Part shown: in pieces, positions 49,641 through 59,908 of the stretch
How the letters are laid out: each line of letters opens with the position of its first letter
Position numbering within the stretch: the stretch's first letter is position 1
Source: Neobacillus sp. PS3-34
GTDB lineage: Bacteria > Bacillota > Bacilli > Bacillales > Cytobacillaceae
Length of the DNA: 64,000 bases
NCBI RefSeq assembly: GCF_030915465.1
Contig: NZ_CP133267.1
Span: 2,324,501 to 2,388,500 of the forward strand
Direction: 5' to 3'
Notes under the pieces: model-generated
Told to the model about the DNA's origin: nothing
Seen by the model: the letters and a program-made list of their open reading frames with translations, nothing else
The model's database searches: none
Made by a program: the position numbers and the translations under genes

Positions 49641-50380
49641 TTTTAACATGGTCGTTTTCAAGAATTCCTGTGTCCGTTCTTCCTTTGGATTATCAAAGAA
49701 CTCTACAGGATTTCCTCGCTCCACAATATTTCCTTCGTTCATATATACAATCCAGTCGGCTACTTCACGGGCAAAGCCCATTTCATGGGTGACAACAACC
49801 ATGGTCATACCTTCTTCTGCAAGTTCCTTCATTGTCGCAAGCACTTCGCCGACAAGCTCGGGGTCAAGGGCAGAAGTGGGTTCGTCAAACAACATAATAT
49901 CAGGCTTCATGGCAAGAGCCCTTGCAATCGCAACACGCTGTTTTTGTCCGCCTGACAGCTTATTAGGGTAAACATCTGCTTTATCCTCTAAACCAACCTT
50001 GGTTAAAAGAGCCATAGCTTCATTAGCGGCCTGTTTTTCGGCACTTTTTTCACATGGATAGGTGCTTCAATAATATTTTCAAGAACCGTTTTATGTGGAA
50101 AAAGATTGAAGTGCTGGAACACCATCCCGACTGTCTGGCGAACATCATTAATATCGTGTGTCTTCGGAGAGACTTCCTTTCCATTAATGATGATTCTTCC
50201 ATTATCCTTTTTCTCAAGGAAATTCAGGCAGCGCAGAAGGGTACTTTTGCCTGAGCCACTCGCGCCAACTAGACAAACGACGTCACTTTCATAAACGGTC
50301 ATATTGATATTCTTTAAGACGTGTAAATCGCCAAACGATTTATTTAAGTTTTCTATTTTAATCATTTCTTTTCCGTTCAC
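49638..50380 (-). CDS. Polar amino-acid ABC transporter ATPase (GlnQ/TcyC type), one apparent frameshift
   Basis: The corrected product is 247 residues. Walker [11 protein letters not shown]-loop [10 protein letters not shown], signature L-S-G-G-Q-K-Q-R-V and Walker [11 protein letters not shown] are present. The break near 50033 is AGGCC for AGGGCC on the coding strand ([11 protein letters not shown]). GTG 50380 follows AGGAGG. It is third in an operon with a permease and a binding protein. The amino acid carried (Gln, Arg, cystine or His) is not clear. Confidence 0.88.
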
Positions 50381-50392
50381 AATTAAATCCTC

Positions 50393-51058
50393 CTATCGGT
50401 CACTGACTGCCAGTCTCTTTTCAATTATGCTGACAACAATCGTCAGCACTGCCACAAGCACAAGATAATAAACGGCAACGATGAGTAAATACGTCATTTC
50501 ATCGAAATTGTTTGATCCTAGTGTCGTTGCCACGTTGAACAGCTCGTTCATTGAAATAAAAGCGGCGAGTGACGAATCCTTTAAGCCGATAATAAACTGG
50601 TTTCCTAGCGGCGGCAGTGCGCGGCGGAAAGCCTGTGGAAGTATGATGCGGCGCATTGCCAGCCCCTTGGACATCCCAAGCGAACGGCCGGCTTCCATCT
50701 GCCCCTTGTCGATTGACTGAATCGTTCCCCGGAAAATCTCGGCTATATATGCGCCGTTATGGAATGCAAGCGCCAGTGCAGCCGCCCAAAAGTCCGGAAG
50801 AAGGAAAATCCCGCTGATTCCGAAATAAAGAATGAAAATCTGGACAATCAAAGGCGTCCCCCGGACTAAATAAACATAAGCATCAGAGATGTAACCAAGA
50901 ATTTTAATATTAGATATTTTTAAAAGTGCAAAAAAGAGTCCGATGACAATTCCGACGAGAATCGATACAGCCGTCAATTTCAAAGTCAGCAGCATCGCAT
51001 CGACAAATAAGCCTTTATTGCTTAACAATGTATGAAGAAAATGAGAAAAACTAGGCAA
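50393..51058 (-). CDS. Polar amino-acid ABC permease (GlnP/TcyB type)
   Basis: This is a 221-residue protein, about 5 TM, with the HEAT permease motif E-I-F-R-G-T-I-Q-S-I-D-K-G-Q-M-E-A (about 115-131) and A-G-R-S-L-G-M-S. Single permease, presumably a homodimer. Frame intact. It lies between the binding-protein gene and the ATPase. Confidence 0.92.
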   Translation of the reverse strand: MPSFSHFLHTLLSNKGLFVDAMLLTLKLTAVSILVGIVIGLFFALLKISNIKILGYISDAYVYLVRGTPLIVQIFILYFGISGIFLLPDFWAAALALAFHNGAYIAEIFRGTIQSIDKGQMEAGRSLGMSKGLAMRRIILPQAFRRALPPLGNQFIIGLKDSSLAAFISMNELFNVATTLGSNNFDEMTYLLIVAVYYLVLVAVLTIVVSIIEKRLAVSDR

Positions 51059-51094
51059 AATAACAACTTCCTTTCCAAGTAATCTGCTAAACCA

Positions 51095-51874
51095 TTACTC
51101 TGGTTTTTTTGTAATGTCTTCACCAAAATATTTTTTACTGATTCTGCTTAACGTTCCATCTTTGCGGAGGTGCTCCAGCGCCTCATTGACGCGCTTAAGA
51201 AGGATCGGATTATCCTGTGGGATAACAATGGCCTGCTCGCTACGTTCTATCAGCTGCTGCCCTTTAATCTTGAAGCCTTCCTTTGCAGCACTTTTACCGG
51301 TTACAAAGTCTGTAATAACAGCGTCATGCCTTCCCATACTTAATGCTTTTAGAGCGGTTATATCGCTGTCATACATTTTGATATTGCTTGTATATTTCTT
51401 GGCGGTGTCAGCGTAGGTTGAGCCTTTTGCGACAGCCACTTCTTTTCCCTTTAAATCATCAACAGTTTTAATTTTGCTGTCAGGACGTGTGAAAATTTGC
51501 GGTCCCGAGTAATAGTAAGGAGTAGAAAAAGCAACATGCTTGCTTCGTGCGGGATTGATGGTATGGGAGGCCACAGCAGCGTCTGCCCTGCCTGTTTTCA
51601 CGCCTTCAACGATCCCTTTAAACTTCATTCTTTTTTGAACAGGCTTCAAGCCTAATTCCTTTGCTACTGCATTTCCAACCTCAATATCGAAACCTGTCAT
51701 CGACAGGTCATCTGTTACATAACTGAAGGGCTTGAATTCACCCGAGGCAGCAAATACAAATGTATCCTTGTCAATCAGCTTCGTGCCATCCCTGAGCTGG
51801 TCTTTTTCAGCACACCCAGCCATGAGGATGATGGAAAGGAAGCCGGATATAAAGAGCGTCCATCTTTTTTTCAT
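51095..51874 (-). CDS. Polar amino-acid ABC binding lipoprotein
   Basis: This is a 259-residue SBP_bac_3 protein with a lipobox (I-L-M-A-G-C, Cys about 21), then F-V-F-A-A-S-G-E-F-K-P-F-S-Y and G-F-D-I-E-V-G. First gene of its operon; it would deliver a polar amino acid to the permease. Frame intact. Start ATG 51874 follows AGAGGAG. The exact ligand is not resolved. Confidence 0.92.
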   Translation of the reverse strand: MKKRWTLFISGFLSIILMAGCAEKDQLRDGTKLIDKDTFVFAASGEFKPFSYVTDDLSMTGFDIEVGNAVAKELGLKPVQKRMKFKGIVEGVKTGRADAAVASHTINPARSKHVAFSTPYYYSGPQIFTRPDSKIKTVDDLKGKEVAVAKGSTYADTAKKYTSNIKMYDSDITALKALSMGRHDAVITDFVTGKSAAKEGFKIKGQQLIERSEQAIVIPQDNPILLKRVNEALEHLRKDGTLSRISKKYFGEDITKKPE

Positions 51875-51960
51875 GCTGTGAAAATTCTCCTCTCTTTTTA
51901 AAGTGTTATTAGTTAGTTACCCTCTTTCTTGGCAGCTAATCGTCTAAGTCAGAAACAGTC

Positions 51961-51991
51961 AAAAAAAGGAACCCCCGAAGAGGTTCCGAAA
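51961..51991 (-). terminator. Terminator of the radical SAM gene
   Basis: On the minus strand GGAACCTC-TTCG-GGGGTTCC (with a G-T pair) is followed by T7. Confidence 0.88.
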
Positions 51992-51992
51992 G

Positions 51993-53778
51993 TTATATAT
52001 GAAGCTTGACCTGATGCCTTTTTCCGGGGCTCAGCTGTTTTTTTAGCTTGACCTTGTAATCCTTGTAAAGAAGCTCTAGCCCAACAAAAGCCAGGGAGAA
52101 CACATTGGCATAATTTTTTTGGACCTCCCATTTCAACTCGTTTTTCCCGCAGATGCTGTGCCTGTTTAATTCTTCTATTTCCTTTTTTATTTTTAAAAGT
52201 TCAATCGAATGCTCTTCCGGCGGCAGGGCAAGGAGCTGATCAATTTTTTCAATATACCTCATAGAGCGCTGAATTTTTAATTCGATATCGGAATGTGCAG
52301 CACCGTCGATTAATGAGTATTTCAATTTAAAGTCATTCAGCTTGCTCGCCGCCTCATAGGTTGCACGGACGATATCGTCCCTTGTCATTTCATTCGTTTC
52401 GTAACTTAGCATATGCTTCCAGGATGGCTGTGTGATCGCGGTGCGGTGGTCTTCAAATGTATGGCAAAGCTTCTTATAACCATATTTTTCGGGATTTTCA
52501 AAGGCTGGACTGGCAGGATCTAGAAATGGGGCGAGAGGCGCCACAAAGTAAAATAGCCTTGAATCCCTATTGCATGCCTGGTGAATGGTTTCGCAAAACT
52601 CGATATTTTCAAGAGTACTTTTATAGGTCTGTCCTGGAAGTCCTACCATGAAAAATAAATCGATCTTTTTACAGCCGTGCTTTAAGGCCGAAGTTAGCGT
52701 TTCCAATACTTTATTATTAGTACAGTTGAATTTTCCGTTTAGCCTTCTTAGCTTTTCATCATGTGTTTCAAGTGTGATTTCAATGCTGTATTTTGGGACA
52801 CTTTCGTTTATCCTCTCGAAAAACTCTTCCTCTGCATATTGGAAGAGCTCAAACACAAGCTCGTTTTTCAGGTTAATTTTTTTCAGGCGGCTAAAAAATT
52901 CATGAACATAATCAGTGCCGCCTTGCCGGATATCATGAAGAATAAAGATGGGCGCACGGCTGAAGCGCTGGATAAACTGGATATCCTCAACAAGCTTTGC
53001 AGGCGACCTCAACGCAAGGAATTTGCGGTTACAGTTCTGTTCATAGGCTTCCTTTGATCCCCCGCAGATGGAGCAGTTTTGGGTGCATCCCCTTGCGGTC
53101 AACAGCGCGGTGTTGGGATACTGAAGCCAGCCATTATAGGGAAGCGGGTCGAGAAAGTTTTTATATTTGAAAACGGATTTTATTGTGTACCGGTATCCGG
53201 GTACGTCAAGGTCATCAAGATCTTTGGGAACATAAGTGAGGGGATTATACGCGATTTCTTTTCCATTTTTCCAGGTGAGATTAGGAATATCAGCATAATG
53301 GGGGTTTCCGGTCTCTAATTTATTCATTAATAACAGCATGAGCTTTTCAGTGGAATCGCCCCTCATGACAAAATCGATGAAGGGATACTGAATGAGTTCC
53401 TTGTGGTAATAAGTTGCGGATAAACCACCAAATATGAGAGGGGCCTTCGGATGTAGTTTTTTTACGAGTTTCGCAAGTTCAATGCTGCCATGGGCATGTG
53501 GGAGCCAGTGGAGGTCTATTCCGAACGCCTTGGTTTTAATGCTCCGAAGTTTTTTTTCAACATCGAAATTCTGGTTCATCAGCATCCGGTTGGCAATATT
53601 AATGATTTTGACGCGAAGCCCGAACCGTTCCAGATAGTCTGCAATGCTTGTCAGGCCGATTGGATACATTTCGAAAACAGGTGAGGATGGGACAACATCG
53701 CTAATCGGCGGCAAGAAGAGAATTTTTTCTAAAGTCATACACACTTGGAGCATGCAGGAAAACAAGATCATACTTCAT
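51993..53778 (-). CDS. B12-binding-domain radical SAM protein, one apparent frameshift
   Basis: The corrected product is about 594 residues. An N-terminal B12-binding Rossmann domain (about 1-150) is followed by a radical SAM barrel with G-C-T-Q-N-C-S-I-C-G (C-x3-C-x2-C, about 240). A helical C-terminal part follows. Homologues (DUF-type TIGR04190-like) act in unknown chemistry. The natural start is ATG 53778 (M-K-Y-D-L-V-F-L-H-A-P-S-V), but the frame then meets a break near 53708 where GCCGCCG stands for an expected GGGCCG (one base gained). An internal ATG 53771 in another frame gives a false start. Stands alone. Confidence 0.82.
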
Positions 53779-54232
53779 AAGCAGGTCACCTTCAATCCAT
53801 ATATTTTCATTCAGCCCTTTCTTGGCTAATAAGAAAGTCTAAACTTTTCCAAGTTCATTCTTTCTTATCGCATAAGGGCAACTCCCCCTCTGTTTTCGCC
53901 CTTAACGGCTCGCCAATCGGCGAGTTTACTTTATTTATATATGCACTTTCATAAATGTCCGAGTTCGAAACAGGAAAGAGTTCTTAAAATATTCACCAAA
54001 GTTATATGTGGAAATATTCACAAGATGAGTTGCACTAATTTCTAAGGGAAGGGTGTTTTCCTTTATTTTACTATAGTGAAAGTTAAATAGAGTGACAAAA
54101 GGGTGACAAATATTCTGTTGCAGTCAGTGCGAAAAATGAAGAAAAAAATATTTGTTTACAGAATAAAAAGAAGGTTTTGAATTTTACGAAAAAAGGAATA
54201 GAAAAACAGATTATTGAAAGGGGAAGTGGAAT
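53779..54232. other. Intergenic region upstream of the subtilisin gene
   Basis: A 450-base divergent spacer. It holds a dyad ACTCGCC-GATT-GGCGAGC (53918-53935) and a CCCTTA/TAAGGG step (53872/53902). AT-rich 53940-54230 may carry the protease promoter; no clear -35/-10 pair chosen. Confidence 0.4.
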
Positions 54233-56691
54233 TTGAAAAAGTGTCTGTCTGGTCTTATGACCCTCTTAATGCTTTTTTCACTGTTTTTGCCAGGGATTTC
54301 TAGGGCAAATGCGGAGGTTTCAGGTGCGGTAATGGATAGCAATCTGCTTAAACAGTTAGAAACCGCAACGGGCGATCTGCAGGTCATTGTCACATTTGAT
54401 GGGAAGGGTGCACCTTCACAGGAAAATTTAGCGTTATTAAAGAATCTTGGGATTTCAAAAGGAATTACCATGAAGTCACTGCCAATCGCAGGAGTACTCG
54501 CAACAAAGGACCAAATTAACAAACTGGCAGCTACACAAGAAGTAAAATCAATTTACCTCAATAAAAAATTAACCTACTCCAATTATGATGCCACAAATGT
54601 TACCGGCGTCGATAAGGCACGGACGGATACCAGTATGCAGAAAGCCAATGGAGGAATGCCGATTACCGGAAAAGGAGTGGGCGTCGTCATTAATGACAGC
54701 GGTGTTGACGGTACGCATAAAGACCTGCAGTATGGAAACCACTTAGTACAGAACGTACTTGGCAGCACAAATTTAAACAGCCTTGATTCCACACTTCTTC
54801 CGGTTACCTATGTGGAAAATGTACCGAATACAGATAATAATTCAGGGCATGGCACGCATGTAGCCGGCACTGTTGGCGGAACGGGAGCCAGCTCGAACGG
54901 CAAATATGAGGGCGTTGCACCAGGAGCCGATTTAATCGGGTACGGTTCAGGCGCGGCACTATTCGTCCTCGATGGAATTGGCGGGTTTGATTATGCTCTC
55001 ACTCACCAATCACAGTACAATATACGCATCATTACCAATTCATGGGGTACAACGGGCGACTTCGATCCGTATGATCCCATCAATCTAGCAAGTAAAGCGG
55101 CCTATGACCACGGCATTACGGTTCTTTTTGCAGCAGGAAATGAAGGACCAGGTGAAAATACGCATAATCCATATGCGAAGGCACCTTGGGTTATTTCCGT
55201 AGCGGCTGGCGAAAAGGATGGTTCGCTCGCCGACTTCTCCTCACGCGGTACAAAGGGAGTTGGAGGAACGTTTGAGATGGACGGAAGAACGTGGAAATGG
55301 GAGGACCGTCCAACAGTTACCGCACCTGGCGTCGATATCATTTCAACCCGGGTGCTCGGACCAGTGTCGTCGCTTGGGGCAACGTCGGATGCCGAAATGA
55401 TTGAACCGGCTTATCTTCCCTATTATACAGTCATGAGCGGAACCTCCATGGCGACACCGCATGTGGCCGGCATTGCGGCCCTGCTTTTAGAAGCGAAGCC
55501 AACCCTAACACCGGATGATATTAAAAAAGTACTCCAGGATACAGCGACCAATATGCCTGGATATGAAACTTGGGAAGTGGGAGCAGGCTATGTAAATGCG
55601 TTTGATGCACTTGATGCCGTGATGTTTGGAAAAACTTACGGCAAAACGGTAAATGCCTATCAAATTTTTAACAGCAATGTTAACTCAACGGTAGACCGGA
55701 GCGCTTTCCAGGTAGACTATAATCCAGTCACACTTGGATCAAATTCCTTTACGTTCACAGTGCAGGATGGAGTTTCCCAGCTGACAGCCCGTGTGGATGC
55801 CAAAGGACTGCTTGAGCAAACAGGCAACCCTATCAATCTCGTCTTGATCGCTCCAGATGGCACAGAATACAGCTCGGGCGTGAGCTTATTATTCCCTTTG
55901 TATACGGATAGGACCGTTTCAGTGAATACTCCTGTGGCTGGGCAGTGGAAAGCGGAGGTTCGCGGTCTGCGCGGGAATGAAGCGAATCCTGTCGGCACAG
56001 CCCTTCCGGAAACGGTTAAAGGAACACTCGCTTTATCAAAGGTCAGCGGCTTTACCGGTTTAAATGATATTGCAGGCCATCCGGCAGCCGATGCCATAAA
56101 AATGGCTGTAAATGAAAGACTCGTAGATGGCTATGCGGACGGTACGTATAAACCAAACCAGATACTTCTTCGCAAGGAATTGGCCCGTTATCTCGTAATG
56201 GGTTCTGGAATCCGCCAAAGCCAGGCAGTCATTGTCCCGAATGTTTCTTCGGCTGATTTGCCATTTGTTCAGGCGGTTGTGGCAAAAGGCGCTGCTATCC
56301 GTGACGAGCTGCAGACGCAAAATGGCGTCATGCTCCTTGACTCAGCGGGCAGCTTTAACGGCAGCGGGCCATAACAAAAATGGATTTGGCATACTCTTTC
56401 GTTCAGGCACTCGGCCTGGAGAAACAGGCAAAGGAATTTACAGGCGATGTCACAGTACAATATAAGGATGAAAGAATTACTTTAAAAGACAGCAGCAGCA
56501 TTCCAGATGCCATGAAGGGATATGTGCAGCTGCGCCTTGACTTGAATATTTTAAATGCTAGCTTTAGCGTCAAACAAGGTCCATACGACCTGAAGCCTAC
56601 AGTAGAAGCCACTTTTGATCCGGCTAAAAAAGTAAGCAGAGGCGATTATGCAGTAGCAGCGAGCCGATATTTCCAGACATGGCTTCAATAA
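54233..56691 (+). CDS. Cell-surface subtilisin (S8) with SLH domain, one apparent frameshift
   Basis: The corrected product is about 819 residues. Signal peptide about 1-27; I9-like propeptide; S8 domain with Asp in I-N-D-S-G-V-D-G-T-H, His in N-N-S-G-H-G-T-H-V-A-G and Ser in G-T-S-M-A-T-P-H-V-A-G. A beta domain follows, then an SLH-type region (A-D-A-I-K-M-A-V-N-E-R-L-V-D-G-Y-A-D-G-T-Y-K-P) that anchors to cell-wall polymers. The break at 56368 (GCGGGCC for GCGGGGCC) restores A-I-T-K-M-D-L-A-Y-S. TTG 54233 follows AAAGGGGAAG. It would degrade protein at the cell surface. Confidence 0.9.
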
Positions 56692-56699
56692 AAAAGGGG

Positions 56700-56742
56700 G
56701 AGAAGCGCTTTAATGGCGCTTCTCCTTTAATTTTTTGATTTT
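56700..56742 (+). terminator. Terminator of the subtilisin gene
   Basis: GGAGAAGCGC pairs with GGCGCTTCTCC (one bulge) around TTTAAT, then TTTAATTTTTT. Confidence 0.88.
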
Positions 56743-56853
56743 ATGTTGTTTTTACTGAAATTTGGATTAAAAATTTTTGCAAAATCGCTTCAGCTACAAC
56801 ATTTACGTGTATTGAATGTGCAAATCCCTTTCAATAAAGGACCAGGGAATCCC

Positions 56854-56979
56854 TTTCTACTTTAACTGAACGCTTTTCTACACTAACTAAGAGTATTTCT
56901 ACAATAAGTTCGTGTTTATCTACACTAATTTAAGAAATTTCTACACTAAAACGTCGGAATTCTACAATTCTTAATAAAA
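56854..56979 (+). repeat. Six-unit 21-bp phased repeat array (TTTCTACACTAA core)
   Basis: TTTCTAC or a one-base variant starts at 56854, 56875, 56896, 56917, 56938 and 56959, exactly 21 bases apart. Units share TTTCTACACTAA and differ in the last nine bases. 21 bases is two turns of B-DNA, so all cores face one side. It is not coding on the plus strand; on the minus strand an S-V-E-like heptad is broken by a stop. No cas genes, and the units are too short for CRISPR. Confidence 0.8.
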
Positions 56980-57032
56980 TGAACACCTTTTAATAAGGCT
57001 GTTTTCGTATACTTTGTTCCTATATAAGTAGT

Positions 57033-57163
57033 AGTTGATTTGCACTCCAGGATGCTCGCTTTCCGCGGGGCGTGCGGTGAGCCTCCTCGGCGCTCTGCGC
57101 CTGTGGGGTCTCACCTGTCCCGCTGCTCCCGCAGGAGTCTCGCACCTTCCGTTCCAATCAACT
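57033..57163 (-). repeat. MITE-like intergenic repeat, copy 2
   Basis: 131 bases with terminal AGTTGATT (57033-57040) and AATCAACT (57156-57163). It is the reverse-strand copy of 21020-21151; the core GAGACTCCTGCGGGAGCAGC is identical in that copy. Confidence 0.8.
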
Positions 57164-57460
57164 TCTTTTTCAACGAATTGCTTTTAAAAACCTATTTACA
57201 AAACAACAATCTTTTAGAAAACAGCCTTTAATAAAAAATGGATCGTCCCACAATAATTCTAATAAAATTTTTTAACTTCTTACTCAATCTCTCATTCGCA
57301 TACCGTAATTAAATATTGAATGAAAAAAAACCTGAAATTCCCCAAAAAGGCATTCATAGACATTTAAAATTAGGTTTCGTACTATTAATAACGGGTATAT
57401 AAGTAGCTTTATTTTTGATTCCCATTGCTATATAATAGCTCCACGTGTGAGAGGAGCTAG
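57164..57460. other. AT-rich spacer
   Basis: About 300 bases without a recognisable gene or repeat. The last 60 bases hold a likely promoter region for the next gene (TTGATT ... TATAAT at 57416-57435). Confidence 0.45.
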
Positions 57461-57928
57461 ATGAACGAAGTGGAAGAGAATTACTTAGAGATAGAAGCAA
57501 TTATTCATCCGATTTTAGAACGGTCGGGGAGTGATGTTCAGGTAAAGATCGATAGCCATTTTCCAGGGGGGCGTCTGGCTGGAGGCAAATACACAATGAG
57601 CACACATACTGTGACTTTATATATTGAAGAAATTAAAGAGCAATGCATGCAGATTTTTGGATCATTAAGCCTGCTGCCAGATTATCTGTCTGTTATTTTT
57701 GCCCATGAACTGGGGCATGCCCAGGATCGGCATCTTGCCGCACTGGCAGATTTTTATGACGAGTGTACAAACGAATTTGACCGCAGCAAAATCGCCTTTC
57801 TGATTGAAAAAAACGCCTGGAAGTATGCTGAAAAACTAATGCCTGAAATCAGCCGGGATTTTGTCAAAAAAATCATTGCCCAGTCACTCAAACCCTATTA
57901 TGAAAAAATGGAGCTGCAGACAGCTTAA
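57461..57928 (+). CDS. Putative zinc-peptidase-fold protein (HELGH)
   Basis: This is a 155-residue protein with the zincin motif H-E-L-G-H-A-Q-D-R-H (about 86-95) after a hydrophobic I-F-A, and a helical C-terminus (W-K-Y-A-E-K-L). The HExxH motif suggests a metallopeptidase (ImmA/IrrE- or DUF955-like in length), but no helix-turn-helix partner is adjacent. ATG 57461 follows GAGAGGAG. No signal peptide. Function unknown. Confidence 0.8.
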   Translation: MNEVEENYLEIEAIIHPILERSGSDVQVKIDSHFPGGRLAGGKYTMSTHTVTLYIEEIKEQCMQIFGSLSLLPDYLSVIFAHELGHAQDRHLAALADFYDECTNEFDRSKIAFLIEKNAWKYAEKLMPEISRDFVKKIIAQSLKPYYEKMELQTA

Positions 57929-57939
57929 TTCTATAACAA

Positions 57940-57978
57940 AAAATCCAGGGATCTCGCCATCACTGGATTTTTCTTCTT
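57940..57978 (+). terminator. Terminator
   Basis: AAAAATCCAG pairs with CTGGATTTTT around a 14-base loop, then TCTTC. Confidence 0.8.
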
Positions 57979-57996
57979 CATATTGCTTAATTGGAA

Positions 57997-58009
57997 TGTA
58001 AGCGTTACA
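57997..58009 (+). promoter_or_regulatory. cre site (CcpA) upstream of the glucosidase gene
   Basis: TGTAAGCGTTACA is a perfect dyad and fits the cre consensus TGWAANCGNTNWCA nearly completely. It lies 166 bases upstream of the oligo-1,6-glucosidase start, fitting carbon control. Confidence 0.75.
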
Positions 58010-58058
58010 CTATTGCTATTAGCGGCTATTATTTAGAGCTTTTTTTAATACAAACGAA

Positions 58059-58072
58059 TGCAAGCGGTTGCG
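58059..58072 (+). promoter_or_regulatory. Second cre/LacI-type operator
   Basis: TGCAAGCGGTTGCG is a cre-like dyad (GCAA-GCGG-TTGC) 103 bases before the glucosidase start. It may bind CcpA or a MalR-type LacI regulator. Confidence 0.6.
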
Positions 58073-58174
58073 CTCAGATTAAGCTAAATCTAAATTTAAA
58101 TCTAAGCTTTGGAGCAAATTAAGTCTGAAGCATCACGACACGCTTGCTTAAAAATATGTTGGAGAGTGATAGGC

Positions 58175-59836
58175 ATGAAAAAAATTTGGTGGAAAGAAGC
58201 AGTTGGGTATCAAATTTATCCGCGAAGCTTTCAGGATTCTAATGGTGATGGAATTGGCGATCTTCAAGGAATTATACAGCGGCTTGATTATATAAAAGAG
58301 CTGGGAATCGATGTTATTTGGATTTGCCCGATGTATAAATCTCCTAACGATGACAATGGCTATGATATTTCTGATTATGAGGACATTATGGAAGAATTCG
58401 GGACAATGGCTGACTTTGACCAGCTTTTATCCGAGGTCCACCAGCGCGGTATGAAGCTGATCATTGACCTTGTGCCAAACCATACGAGTGACGAGCATCC
58501 ATGGTTTATCGAATCCCGCTCTTCAAAGGACAATCCAAAGCGTGACTGGTACATCTGGAGAGACGGAAAGAACGGCGCAGAGCCAAATAACTGGGAAAGC
58601 ATTTTCGGAGGATCTGCCTGGCAATACGACGAAGTGACAGACCAATATTACATGCACGTATTTTCGACGAAGCAGCCAGACCTTAACTGGGAAAATTCAG
58701 AGGTACGTGGTGCGGTTTACAGCATGATGAACTGGTGGCTGGATAAGGGAATTGACGGCTTCCGCATTGATGCCATCAGCCATATCAAGAGGCGTCCAGG
58801 CCTTCCTGACATGCCCAACCCTAATAATGAAAAATACGTTTCCTCCTTTGATATGCACATGAACCAGGAAGGCATCCATGAGTTTTTAAGTGAAATTCAG
58901 GCCAGCACCTACGGCAAGTATGATGTCATGACGGTTGGCGAGGCAAACGGCGTTTCAATTGAAGAAGCAGATCAATGGGTCGGCGAGGAAAAGGGTAAAA
59001 TGAACATGGTCTTTCAATTCGAGCATCTGGATTTGTGGGATGCTGTTAAAAAGAAGGATCTTGATGTTGTCGGCTTGAAAAGAACGCTAACGAAGTGGCA
59101 GAAGGGTCTTGAAAATGATGGCTGGAATGCTTTGTTCATTGAGAACCATGACAAGCCGCGCATCGTTTCCACCTGGGGCAACGACGGGGAGTTCTGGAAG
59201 CAGAGCGCAACTTCGATGGCTGCGATGTACTTTTTAATGCAGGGCACGCCGTTTATCTATCAGGGCCAGGAGATTGGCATGACGAATGTCCAATTCCCTT
59301 CGATTGATGATTATGACGACGTCGCTGTGAAAAATATGTACCGCCTGCGCCGTGAAGAGGGTGTACCACATGAAGAAATCATGGAAATCATTTGGTCATC
59401 ATCACGTGATAACAGCCGCACACCGATGCAGTGGTCTGATGATATGAATGCAGGATTTACGAGCGGAACACCATGGATGAAGGTCAATCCGAATTATACA
59501 GATATTAATGTAAAAGCTCAGGCGGAGCAGGAAGATTCAATTCTTTCTTTTTATAAAAAAATGATCAGCGTGAAAAAGAATAATCAAGTTTTCACATATG
59601 GGAAATATGATTTGCTGATGGAAGAGGATGCACAGGTTTATGCCTATACCCGGACATCCGAAAACGACCGTGTTGTCGTCATCGCAAATCTTACCGGAAG
59701 AGATGCAGCGTTTAATGTGGAGGGAATTTCACTTCAAAACGAACAGTTATTGTTAAACAACTACCTGGTTGACGGGCATGAAAACACGTCGAAAATTGAT
59801 TTGAAACCATATGAGGCACGGATTTATCGATTATAA
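58175..59836 (+). CDS. Oligo-1,6-glucosidase / alpha-glucosidase (GH13)
   Basis: This is a 553-residue GH13 enzyme. Motif I D-L-V-P-N-H (about 98-103), motif II G-F-R-I-D-A-I (nucleophile Asp about 199), motif III V-G-E-A-N-G (acid/base Glu about 255) and motif IV E-N-H-D-K (Asp about 327) are all present. Y-Q-I-Y-P-R-S-F near the start marks the oligo-1,6-glucosidase/trehalose-6-P hydrolase branch. ATG 58175 follows GGAG, and an upstream ATG at 58109 has no site. Cytoplasmic, cleaves isomalto-oligosaccharides, which fits with the GtfC-like enzyme at 33664. Two cre-like sites precede it. Frame intact. Confidence 0.93.
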   Translation: MKKIWWKEAVGYQIYPRSFQDSNGDGIGDLQGIIQRLDYIKELGIDVIWICPMYKSPNDDNGYDISDYEDIMEEFGTMADFDQLLSEVHQRGMKLIIDLVPNHTSDEHPWFIESRSSKDNPKRDWYIWRDGKNGAEPNNWESIFGGSAWQYDEVTDQYYMHVFSTKQPDLNWENSEVRGAVYSMMNWWLDKGIDGFRIDAISHIKRRPGLPDMPNPNNEKYVSSFDMHMNQEGIHEFLSEIQASTYGKYDVMTVGEANGVSIEEADQWVGEEKGKMNMVFQFEHLDLWDAVKKKDLDVVGLKRTLTKWQKGLENDGWNALFIENHDKPRIVSTWGNDGEFWKQSATSMAAMYFLMQGTPFIYQGQEIGMTNVQFPSIDDYDDVAVKNMYRLRREEGVPHEEIMEIIWSSSRDNSRTPMQWSDDMNAGFTSGTPWMKVNPNYTDINVKAQAEQEDSILSFYKKMISVKKNNQVFTYGKYDLLMEEDAQVYAYTRTSENDRVVVIANLTGRDAAFNVEGISLQNEQLLLNNYLVDGHENTSKIDLKPYEARIYRL

Positions 59837-59847
59837 TAAAGAAAAAC

Positions 59848-59880
59848 AGGGGTTCAGGAAAACTGGAGCCCCTTTTCTTA
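59848..59880 (+). terminator. Terminator of the glucosidase gene
   Basis: AGGGGTTC-AGG/CTGGAGCCCCT with T4 following; one mismatch. Confidence 0.75.
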
Positions 59881-59908
59881 TTATTTATTAGTGAAAGGAT
59901 GAGAATAT

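Noticed and set aside
56854..56979. CRISPR array
   Set aside because: Repeat core is 12 bases and variable part nine bases, too short for repeat-spacer units, with no cas genes or leader nearby.
57040..57231. 63-residue protein in the second MITE copy
   Set aside because: Reading frame lies within the repeat; same reason as for the first copy.
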